A DNA stretch of 64,000 nucleotides from Clarireedia homoeocarpa (taxonomy: Eukaryota > Ascomycota > Leotiomycetes > Helotiales > Rutstroemiaceae): NCBI GenBank assembly GCA_001465935.1, contig LNKV01000038.1:8176-72175 (forward strand), written 5' to 3'. Below the pieces are notes generated by a model that worked only from the letters and a program-made list of their open reading frames with translations, made no database searches and was not told where the DNA came from. This document shows, piece by piece, positions 9,216 to 19,647 of the stretch. Position numbers and translations under genes: made by a program. Every line of letters starts with the position of its first letter. Position 1 is the stretch's first letter.

Positions 9216-12200
9216 CTAGATAACTAGCCACCGCTTTGTTATGGAATTTGCCAGCTTTTTGTTTCCTGTAACCGTACAAATAATTTTGAGGTTGTGTGCT
9301 GTGTCGATGACTAAATCTTCTCGTGAGCTGTTGTGGTTCTTCAGTTCGTCCAGAACGCGAAGGTAATATGTGATGGCTAAATGTGAGATTCCAAGCATGT
9401 GATAAACCCTAGCTATGTTGTAGTGTGCCTCTTGGCGTTCCTCAAGGATCATAGAATTTCTGCGTGTGTTGTAGTAATCGAACAGGAATGCCATGCCCTG
9501 AAGTATCAAAAATTGCCGATTGTCTGCTTGTCGCTTCAAAGCGTGGTGAACATAGCAAAGCCCAATGTTCATGTTGATCACAGGGTTGTCCGGATCGAGT
9601 GCATACGCCCGTAGGAAATAATCTGATGCTGTCAGAACCCGAATCTTTTAGTAGCTAGGAAACATCGCTTACTTAGAGCATATATGTAACTTGCTCCCGA
9701 ATATAATATATGGCCATACAGCATGAGAAGAGCTATATCCATATCGTCATTGATAAGTGTCCGTCCATCTTTATCCTGGGTTGAGTAGGCAGCTCTCTCC
9801 GAAAAGTTCTTTTGCCGGCGGTTTGCATCTACAAGGCTAAAATCCATGGCTTTGACCTGACGAAGCATGTACTTCTGAGTGGGCCCCGAGCAGTACCAAG
9901 AGACTGGGGATTGACACAATCTAGCTATCGCAGCGTACATTCGATACGAATCGGTAGTGAATTGATACTCCCTCATGAAGTATCTTGCAACTGTAACGCA
10001 CATTTCTTCGTCGTTGCATAGGAGAGCACATGCTAATTAAACGTTAGAGTATTTTCTATCCAAATTAACAGGCTTAACTTACTGCCCCAGCAAACATGGA
10101 TGAGGAACATGTCCTCCCGGGAATGGTAAAAAACGATTGCGTCTTTGGCAGCCTCACAAATCTCATAAGCTTCTCTAGCCTTACCTTCCTTGGCAAGGCA
10201 TATCGCGTACTCGAGAAAAATATCCAACCAGGTACCAAATGGAATACCTCGGTAGTCAGCAGGTATATTGGCAGCTTTCGAGGTTGGTTTCTTCTCGGCA
10301 TCAGCTCCAAGATCTACCTATGTTAGTGCTTTCCAAGCCCTACTGTAATGTGGCGAATCTACGTACTTTTAGAAAGGCGATCGGCCATCTCTGTCAAGTC
10401 CGTCTCCAAGACTGTCTCTGCCTGTATCCGGTCTTCCCTTGTGTAGCCCAAAAACTTGACGTATTTGTCCCATGGGTAGAATGTTTTGAATCCCCTAAAA
10501 TCATCGATGAGATCTCTTGCAGCATCCATCCATATACTAGTCGCTTCAACCTCGCCCCCCCTCATCAATTCCAGCTTGCTTCGCATGACCGAAAGCTGAC
10601 TCTGAAGCTGTTCTGCTCTGGCTGCCTCCTCCTTTCTCTTCTCAGATGGATCTGCAAGTTTATGAGGTCTGTAGCGAGATTGGGATTTCCGAGTCATCGT
10701 AGGAAGTGTATTCTTTGGCTTCGAGACAGCCTTCGCAGTAGCGACACTAGGAGGGTTGACGTCAGATAATTCCTCGGGTATATCTTTACGATTCCGTCGA
10801 AGTGCGATGATTTCGTTCACGTATATAAAAGCCTGCTCCTTTTCATTCAACCTTTCGTATAGCCTAGCAAGCTCCATTCTTGCCGGTATGTTGTCCTCTT
10901 CCAGCTGCACAGCGGCCTGGAAACATATTTCTGCCTCCTTGTTGTCCCTATCATTGAGCCAGCACTTGCCCATTTTCAGTTGCAGAGACGCACCAGCTGA
11001 ACCTGTATTTCCTATCAATGGACGGTAGAAACGTAAAGCATCACTCCATAGTTCACTATGATAAAGACTATCGCCAACTTCCTCGAATAGGTGCGGATAA
11101 TCCTCTACGAGTCCTTGCCCTGTGTCGTCTGAGACTTCCAGATGATGAAAATGACGCTGGATAATTAGAGGTGATGAGTAAGTCTAGGAACAGAATTTGG
11201 ACTTACCATAGCTTCTTCGTAGTGTCCGAGGCCCATGCGGTACAGCCCTAATTTGACCCGGAATTCGATGGGAAGACCTAAGCCATAAGCATCTATTGGA
11301 TATTTGTCTGCAGCGAAGTCGAGACATTCCACTCTCCTAGAGTCATCCACATCCCACTCACTGTCATCTGCCGTAATGTTATCCCAATATTTCTCAGTAT
11401 CGCGCCCGAGTAGCCACCGAGCCACCGACTTCAGTGCTTGAATGCCATCCTTGTACTGCTGAAGTATTCCGTACAGTTCTATGTAAGCATACGCGTCCGT
11501 CCAACCAAAAGTCTCCTGGATACTTGATTCGGCATCTTTGAATTTCCCGATTGCAGTACTGTAAAGCTTTCTTGCGAGCTCCACATCACCTTGGTCTACA
11601 TAGATCGCGGCTAGCTTCTGGATTATTTCCGTATCGAGTGGCGTATGTCTTAGAATAAACTTGTATTCGGCAATTGCATGACCGAGGTTCCCACGCTCGA
11701 CCATAATTGAAGCTTTTAATCTTCGGGCCTCCAGATTCATAGAGTTCGCTCTAATTATCTGAGAGCAAGAGTATTGTGCCGAGATAAGATATTCAGATCT
11801 GTGCCCACCCGTCTCATTCAAAGCAAAATACGCACAATTAAACCATGGCCCAGGGTGTTTGGGTCTCATCGTAGCGGCAACCATCAGTGCCATCAGGGCC
11901 TTGTTAGAGTCCTGCAATTCCTTGAAGGTGGAAGCCAGCAAATTCCACGCCTCATACGTCTCGGCGTTGATCCGAATGATTTCTGAGGCTATGTCTCGCG
12001 ATTCTTCATACCGCCCACTAAGAAAAGCTTGATTGGCTTGACTTAGACGCAGCTTGATGTCACCAGTCGGCTCAGCAGCTTTACGGGGACCTCTGATGCC
12101 ACCGCGCCTGCCAACCCTACCACGACCGGTGCTGCGCGAACCTCTACCTGATCTGACGTTCATGCGTGTGTTTGTTTGAAGATCACCAGTCAGAGATTCA

Positions 12201-12592
12201 TCGTCGCTATCCATGTTCCTGGCCAAACGCACATCTCTTTGCATCTTAAGTATTCCCTTGTCAAATTCTTGATAGTCGGGATCAGAATCTGGTTCAAAAC
12301 TAGCAGAAAATCAATAAATGGCTGCGGTCAATAACGAAAATATGTGGATGATAGCATACTCAAGTTCCATGTTCAGAATATCGCTGTCATCTTCAGAGTG
12401 TTTTCGTTTGCGTCTTCTTTGCTCCGTGTTTCGAGCTGTAAAATCAGCTCTTGCTTCATCTAAGGCGTCTTCACGATATGTAGAGTTTTGAATTTGGATC
12501 AACTCAGGATCTGGGTATTCATGAGATTGACCAACGAAAAACCCATATCCTGAAGACATCTCATCTTCAGCGTTCTGCTGGGCGTGAGCCAT
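9216..12592 (-). CDS. TFC4: RNA polymerase III transcription factor TFIIIC subunit TFC4 (TPR protein)
   Basis: Six exons: 12592-12360, 12299-11207, 11156-10367, 10313-10083, 10032-9673 and 9628-9216 (introns 44-60 nt), all in phase, giving 1039 residues. The order is an acidic and basic N-terminus (RRRKRKHSEDD), an Arg/Gly-rich patch (SGRGSRSTGRGRVGRRGG), then repeated tetratricopeptide units such as LSQANQAFLSGRYEESRD through the rest of the protein. It closes with the typical TFC4 ending KRWLVI. Length and layout match yeast tau131 and fission yeast Sfc4. The protein bridges TFIIIC bound at the A box of tRNA genes to TFIIIB in the nucleus. The open frame before 12592 starts only at TTG, so the ATG at 12592 is chosen. 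At intron 3 only the second of two tandem acceptors (AG at 10315-10314) preserves the frame. Confidence 0.93.
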
Positions 12593-13396
12593 GCTTCCGC
12601 ATCGAGGTTTCCAGTGACCAGAAAATGCTGGGTTGTAAACCTGCGCAAAAACCCAGTGACTATTTCCGCACGAATAATTGTGAACAACCTGCCGTAGATA
12701 CAAACCTAGAACCTCTCACTGCAGAATCAGTTTATGTAATAGATAGATTCTCTTAGTGACAGCGAATTTTTATTGAGCAAAGTTCGAAAAGGCGAATGAG
12801 TGAAACCGACTGCATCGAAGTATGTAAATAATTGTGACGAATTTCATTTTGTGTAGCCTTGCATGCTAAGCTTACATAATAGCGTATATACCTACGAGCT
12901 GCCTATACCACCACTTTTACTCCAAAATGAGTCTTTTTTGTACTGCTTTGCTGCTACTCGATGGCATATTTTTAGAGTAGTGTCCCTTTAGCTAAATTAC
13001 AAACAGCAAACGTCAAGGACCTACATAACGATTGGCGGCATGCTATATTTGCAGGTCAATCATTTATAGAATTCTCCGACGGCCCATCATTCCAGCTACT
13101 TAAAGTACTAACTTTCATTTGTATATTACATTATATCGGAGACTGCCCGGGTAGTAAGTCACAGAAAGATATTCATATTAAATACTCGGTGTGTTATGAC
13201 TACCTTACTTACTCTCCACATTCGAAGGAAACCAACTCGAACTATGCATTTCGAGATCCAAGCTACCTGCATGTACTTCCTGCGAGCAAAGAATCCAACA
13301 CTACACCATATCCACTTGCTGAAGCTATGCCTGACCACATGGCTGTTTACTTTCCCTGAAGCTTGATACAATTTTGAATCTAAACAAGAAAAAGGG
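12593..13396. other. Intergenic; TFC4 promoter and VTS1 3' flank
   Basis: No gene is supported here. The stretch lies between two minus-strand genes, so it should hold the TFC4 promoter and the VTS1 3' UTR. The sequence is rather AT-rich and has no repeats that I can see. Confidence 0.5.
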
Positions 13397-15429
13397 CTAA
13401 GATCCGTTGAAATATGATACTCCAATTTTAGAGGGTCGATTAAGAGAGTTTCCCTTCTGCTTTTGCTTCTGTATGACATTAGCCTCTACTTCCTTGCTTC
13501 GATAATGTACGGCGAGCTTACCCTTGACTTGCTCGAAAACTTTGAGCATCTTCCTCCTCGCGCCTAGAGCATTCACACCTCTCTCTTCCAAAGCCTTGTC
13601 ATCCAATTCCACAAGCTCCGTCCAGTTCATGTCCTTTAGGTTATCTGTATATTTATGCAACCTCAAGCTTCTTAGCCAGCTAGGAATATCTTGCAAAAGG
13701 CTAGGATCAGTCGGGTCCTCAGGAGGCTTCGAGCTACCTCGCCTTCCACGGGGTGACCTGCCGCGCACCATATCACTATGGTCCGACAGATAACCTTCAT
13801 GCTGCCCCATTCCAAACGGATTAAGACCCAGAGTTCCCATTCCATTATTAAGTAGTGGGGATGCTCCATCGTAAGCGGTTAGAAAACCATTGTTCTGCGG
13901 AGAAGCGAAATTAACTTGAGGAAAACCGGTCTGCATAGGCAACCCTGGAGAGTTGGGCCGGGATTGTCTGCCAAATGAATTCTGCTGTGCTTGAAGCGCT
14001 AGAACCTGTTCCCGGCTAAGGACTTGACCATGCTCATTTATCATAACAACATTTGCACCGGGCATGTTATTCGGAAGACCTGGCGAATGTGGTATGGGCC
14101 CGCTGGATGCGTGGCCATCATTCGACCTAGCACGGCGGTACTTTCGAACGTCATCCAGAGCAAAGCGGTTGTTCACTGTTGATAACGCGGCTAATTTCAT
14201 AGCTGTAGCATTGGCAACCATATCGGCCTGTGTGCTACTACTTGCCGTATTGAACGATGGAACCATGGGAGTGTTGACCATGGATGCCCAATTTCCATTT
14301 CCAGCATTGTAGGGTGAAAGCAGTGGCATATCAGCGCCTTGATTATCCGGAGCATTGATCACTGTGTTCTGAAGGTTGGTGGAGCCAGAAATTTGTGGTC
14401 TTGGAGACCGCAGACCGGCTGAGGGAGGCGGTTGCATGAACTGACCCATGGGCGGTTGTCCCGAGGATGATTTAGGCCTGCTTGACTGATCAGTATTCCG
14501 AGCTCCCCATGGGGATGAGGGAGGAGCGTTATTGTCCGCGGCATCTCCGGGTCCAGATATTAGGGGGGCAGTAAGTGAAGAGCGCGAATCGAAAGCTGCA
14601 CTATTTCTGTTTGAAGAAGGTGGATTTCCAGTCTGCTGGGTATACTTTGCTTTCTCTGTGGCAATGGCAGCCGCAGCGTCGGGAAACATGGCATTAATAG
14701 TCGATGGATCCAGACCAGAATGTCGCTTGGCAGATGGCGTAGCCGGAGGACGTCCCAGAGAATTTCTTGAGCCATCCACACTGAGTTTATTCATAGCATC
14801 ACTTAAACGGTTCGACATAGGATCTGAGATGTGAAAGTCAGCAAGATGATTTTGGTTCTACGAAAGATAAAAACTTTACAACCAAAACATAGAAATAACG
14901 CACCTTTATCAAAATTTGCTGGTGAAAGAACACCCGACATTGGGTGATTCTTACCCATCTGTTGCAAGACCTGGATGAAGAAGCGAATTTGTACCTGCGT
15001 GGTTTGCTGGAGAAGAGCGTACAATGCAGCTGTACGTTCGGCCTCACTCAGTACTCTGAACCACTGCTCTATTGCACTCAGTTCATCCTTAAAGTCTTGG
15101 TCCAAAGTCGCAGCTGCCATTTCTTCCAGTGTAGTCTCATATTGATCGATATCAGCGATCCACTGTTGAGCTATTTTGTCGGACGCATCAATCTCTGGAC
15201 CACCTTGACCTTGGCCTGGCTGTGTGCCGTAAAAATCAGATGACGGACGGACCTGGCTTCGACCCGCCGACGGTGAAGTTGAGAAGGCGGCCATATCGGC
15301 GGATGCTCGAAGATGATGACCTGAACCGACGGCGCGCGACGAGGGGGGGCGAAGAGACGAGGCATTGTTTGACTCGACAGGAGTGCTATTTCGATTACCT
15401 ATTACGTGGTTGGCAGACATGTTGAGCAT
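13397..15429 (-). CDS. VTS1: SAM-domain RNA-binding protein VTS1 (Smaug family)
   Basis: Two exons, 15429-14904 and 14823-13397, joined across an 80-nt intron in phase 1, give 650 residues. Near residues 75-170 is the conserved N-terminal region (QQWIADIDQYETTLEEMAAA, then TQVQIRFFIQVLQQM). The middle is long, low in complexity and rich in Pro, Ser, Asn and Gln. The C-terminal SAM domain, at about 550-612, starts at DIPSWLRSLRLHKYTDNL and ends at RKMLKVFEQVKG. In yeast, Vts1 binds Smaug-recognition hairpins and recruits the CCR4-NOT deadenylase; the same cytoplasmic role is inferred here. Two ATGs (15429 and 15420) are close together and in frame; either could be the start. Confidence 0.92.
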
Positions 15430-16737
15430 AATCGTGTGCAAGCTGGAAGGCCAGATGCTGCGAAAAAAATATTTGGAGATTCGATTTCGAGGAGAATGGG
15501 GAAATTCTGAAACGCTGCCGACAGATCTACTGTAACGCTTGGTGGTGTGTCAATGCGAGGAAGATTACAGTTCCACCCAAAATGCCCCGATCCAAAATTA
15601 GAAAGATCTGCTTGAGAAATATCGACAAGCGCAAGCTACCTCCAGCCTGCTGAGGAGCAAGAATAAGTAAATCTGTGCCTTGAGGGGTTCGATAAGATAA
15701 TCGTGGAGGGATGCAATAGACAAAGCGGCAGAATGAACAATCGTGGCGAGTTATGTCAATTTGTAAATAACAGGTGAGAGGCTCGGCGCTAGTAGACCGA
15801 GTAAGAATCGTAGCAGCTAGGATAAGAGTTGAGTGTTTCTTTGCGTCTTTATTATACAGTCTCGACAGTGTAGTACAAAGTAGTAAGCAAAAGTTTCACT
15901 ATCAAATGAAGCAACTACTATAGGCAATTGATTGGACGTATGAGTGGACTCCTTGACAAAGAACTCAGTTCTGAATGCGCCAAAAGATCACTTTTGATAT
16001 TTTACCCAGTGAGATATTGGTCAGGCAATACACAATTTTGACATCAATATTGCTACGAAAAAACAGTGCTCTATTTTCATCTCATCCCCTTTAGGATAAT
16101 AGACAACAATTTCTCAAGCTTCGGTTTGTCGACTTCCCAGCCGCTACCATCATATGTAACCCTTTTTTGTGCGTCTTTCAAGCGTCCGTATGGATAGCTT
16201 TGAAGTTCCAAAAGGGTTTACATGCATTGAGACACACGCATCTCTGCTTTGCATCGAGCCCCAGTCCTTAAGACCCGCAGGCAGGATCACCACTTTCCCA
16301 CTCATGTCAATGAACTTTTGCATTTTGTAACCCCTTCGTCATGCATCATTACCCCATGGAGTTGTGGGAAAAGATGTTTGGTAATGAAGAGATTTGGAAG
16401 TTGATCTTGGCACGAAGAAATATATCCTTTCAGCTACAGAGCATAGAGAAATGGCTCAAAAAGCTGTACACACAAATGCCTTTTCGGTGATATGTTCACG
16501 AGGGAAATAACGGGGGAAATGAATCTACTCATGTAAGTTCGAGAAGTACACTTTGCAGAAGTGATCCGGAACTCGATTGGCTTGTAGCGCGTGTTGATTC
16601 AATGGATAGAACTATCGTCCCCCAGCCTCTGACCCGGTGTATGTCGCTTGCTTCCATCTTCCTCTGCGGAGCCAAATATTGAAGTGCAACAGCTGCCACG
16701 ACCAAATACTATCAAGCAAGAATCGTTGTTTCATTCT
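15430..16737. other. Intergenic; VTS1 upstream region and eL29 3' flank
   Basis: A 1.3 kb stretch without a supported gene. It should contain the VTS1 promoter and 5' leader. I looked for split genes on both strands and for tRNA-like arms and found none. Confidence 0.5.
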
Positions 16738-17180
16738 TTACGCAGTCTCCCGCTTGCCTTCCTTCAACTCCTTCTATGAGAGAGTCAGTCATTGTGCCTA
16801 GATACAAATTAAGAGGAGTTCTTTACGAACCAAAGCCTTCATTGTTCCATGCAGAGCATGTCTGTGGTTTCTTCGGAATTTAGGATCAGTACCCTTGAGA
16901 GATGGATATCTTGAGGTCTTGGGTTTCTTGATACTGCGCGTCGAAAAAAAAAAATATTAGCTTCATCTAACAGGTCTGTACAGTCGCAACTTCAATTATT
17001 CACTGCGAATGTCGTAGGTAATGACCGGTCATAATAAACTTGGAGGTGGTAGGAAATCGTACCCGTTACGGTGTGCCTTCTTCGACTGATTATGCTGAGA
17101 CGAGTTCTTGGATTCTGGAATTAAAGTTAGCACTGGTTTATTTGAATGTTCGTGGGAGTGCTCGAATACTTACTCGCCAT
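16738..17180 (-). CDS. RPL29: 60S ribosomal protein eL29 (RPL29)
   Basis: A 65-residue protein in four exons: 17180-17174, 17114-17063, 16933-16831 and 16773-16738 (introns of 59, 129 and 57 nt). The phases 1, 2 and 0 all close correctly. The protein opens MAKSKNSSQHNQ, continues HRNGIKKPKTSRYPSLKG, then KFRRNHRHALHGTMKALKE, and ends EGKRETA. This is the hallmark layout of eL29, a very basic protein of the large ribosomal subunit near the exit-tunnel side. Size equals the family norm in fungi. The first coding exon is only seven nucleotides (ATG GCG A), so the gene is easily missed by ORF scans. No other family fits this sequence. Confidence 0.95.
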
Positions 17181-17609
17181 TGCGACTGTGGTTGATAGGC
17201 AGTCTTGGTGGTGCTCCGCGTGTTGGTTTGTCGATGGATTTGATTATCTTGACGGAAATTCAACTTGAGTGCGCTGCAAGCCCTCGGCTAAAATTATGAA
17301 TCACGTGATAAATAATCCAATATCTATGTCCTGTCCGAAGTGGGGGGCTAGGAAGCTAGATGCATGCTCTGACTTTAGTAGAGGTTTCACGCTTGTGCAG
17401 TTCCTATCACTCAACTTTGCTCACTATGTCCCTGATATATGGCGAAGAAATTGGTTGATGACCTTCATTTGGAGCAGTCGTGTATATACTTCCTGAAAGA
17501 TTATGTACAAGATGAACTTTGCTGGACTTCTATCTACCCATCCATTTCCATTGCGCCGATCCCAAACACACGGAACTTAACAAAAGCATGTATCCAGTAT
17601 CTAAAGGTT
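17181..17609. promoter_or_regulatory. Upstream region of RPL29 and 3' flank of ANT1
   Basis: About 430 bp between two minus-strand genes. It should contain the RPL29 promoter. A CACGTGAT element lies near 17303 (E-box-like), but its use is not shown. Confidence 0.35.
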
Positions 17610-18841
17610 CTACTTCGCGACTACAGGTAAAGCCTGCTTGGCTTTTGCGGCAGCAAAATCCGCCGCCTTTTGCAATTGCTCCGACTTGAGCTTTCGGAGA
17701 TATCTGAATAGTAGGATGAAAAGCAACTCCATTCTGCAAATGATTAGCATCTGTCGAGCCGATAGGAAATCAAAATCGCAAGCATACCTTTCTTTCGTCA
17801 TCATAAGGAGGCCTTGCACAATCAATCCCTTCGTGATTTGTGGACCAATACCTTTGAAGAGACCCAAAATGCCTTCGTTTTGGATGATGAATTGCATCAC
17901 TTCGACGAAACTCTTAAATGGTTTCCCTTGTCGAGAAGGTGGTGGCCTTGATTGGAGACCGACCTTTGCAACAATTAAAGGTTGTGTTGCGATGGTAGCA
18001 AGAGATTTCGACATCGCTCCAAGTACTAAACCCTATATTAGCTTCTTACGGTTCAAACTACAATTAATTTGCATACCAAATGCTTCCCAGGGTCTGAGAT
18101 TGGTCTTTCCAGGGAAGAGAATTTCTCTTAATCTTTGGTATGCACCATAAGTTATAGCAGGATTTACCACCAAGACCAAACTGGCCTTGAGCCCCCTCCA
18201 CAGTCCAGACCAACCGTCCTCACTGTTGACAACATCCCGTGCTGTGTCGATCATCCCTTTCCTCTCCCCTTTCCCTTGTGTCTGCTGGCGTGTAGTGACA
18301 ACTGCGACAGGAATAGTGAATACCTGCGCTATAGCACCAGCGACAGCACCGAGGGATAATTCAACCGCGGTGCCCGGAGTTCCCGAAGTATATTTGGACG
18401 AGATGTACAGACTGCGCACGACCGAGTACCAATAGAAATATGCAAAGTTGGTAGAAGCCACGCCAATCAAAGCACCGTTGATACCAGCGTATAGACCGCT
18501 CACTCCATCCTCAGCAATAATTTTAGAGATGGCATCCCAGGTAGAGGAATAATGGGTTCCATCGATACCAGTATCGGCGAGATTGGTCGGTTTGCGCTTG
18601 ACTTGAACTTGAAGCCGTGTTTTAACACTGAAACAGAATTGAGATCTCAGTAAGATAGTAACTTTGAGTATTCAATGATGATGTTGGTCTAGCATACAGC
18701 ATTGGGAATGTGCGTGCATACCGGCACTAGAACTTACATATCCAAAGGGTATGCCATAGCATTTGCGATCACAGCACCAGTGGCTCCAGCGACTGCCAAC
18801 CCCCATGGCGGAATAGTAGCCTCCTTAGACTGGCCAGCCAT
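17610..18841 (-). CDS. ANT1: Peroxisomal-type adenine nucleotide carrier (mitochondrial carrier family, ANT1-like)
   Basis: Four exons: 18841-18738, 18627-18077, 18025-17788 and 17733-17610 (introns 110, 51 and 54 nt), giving 338 residues. Three repeats of the mitochondrial carrier fold are present. Repeat 1 has the motif YPLDIVKTRLQVQVK, repeat 2 has IPVAVVTTRQQTQ and repeat 3 has QPLIVAKVGLQSR. The degenerate second and third motifs and the Pro-Pro-Trp-Gly start are typical of the Ant1/PMP47 (SLC25A17) branch. That branch exchanges ATP for AMP across the peroxisomal membrane to support fatty-acid activation. The C-terminus is basic and Ala/Lys-rich. Substrate assignment is inferred from family resemblance. 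The gene diverges from palB. Confidence 0.87.
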
Positions 18842-19647
18842 GTTGGACAATATGCGCAAATTGACGTTTGGTAGGGAGGTTCGATAATGAAGGTCAGGAG
18901 TTCATGGGGAGTAGGTAGGTTGCAGTTTCGTAGGTATGAAGTTGGACCGAAGAAATAATAATAGTGCAGATCTTGTGGTGATAACAATGCTTCACATTCT
19001 ATTGGGGACGTCTCACTCTAGGACAAGAAGACGTATGGTATAGCACAAACAAGAAAAATAAAGAGCTATCTGGTAGGTACCGAAGCAGAGAATGAGTGAT
19101 GTCGATAGAAGTCTGAATATGGTAAAAAAAAGTAAACTCCTATGACGACCCGTAAACTATGCGCGATGACCGGACTTCTGTTAGTTCTACCTCGGCTCGG
19201 AAGATAGAACTAGGCTCACGAGGCTGGGTGAGAGTGCACGTTGAGGTTTGACCTCGTGGAGAATGACATGTGTTCACGTGACATCATACGACCCCGGGTC
19301 AAAGGAGGTAGGACAGACACGAAACAACGCTGAGATCGGATGTCATCTTAGAGTTTACCACATTGTACGAAGTATTCAGCCTGGTGTATTCCTTGTTAAG
19401 TAGATAAGGCGAAAAGAATTGTCTCACTCCTCATGGACATCTTCGACACAAAACAAAAGCACACAGCCACAGCCATAGTATCCAAGCTCAACACATGCCG
19501 GCATATGTGCACAGAACATACCTAACCCTTACCAATGGTTTGTCGACTTCTTTAGGTCACAACAGCCATCTATTGTTTTCGCCCTTGGATTTCCCTGCAG
19601 CTACCGCTCACTTTCGATTTCGAACTACATAGCTTTATCTGGCCAAT
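18842..19647. promoter_or_regulatory. Shared upstream region of ANT1 (-) and palB (+)
   Basis: About 800 bp between two start codons that point away from each other, so it is a bidirectional promoter region. It contains a CACGTGAC element near 19275 and pyrimidine runs just before palB. Factor binding is not demonstrable from sequence alone. Confidence 0.5.
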
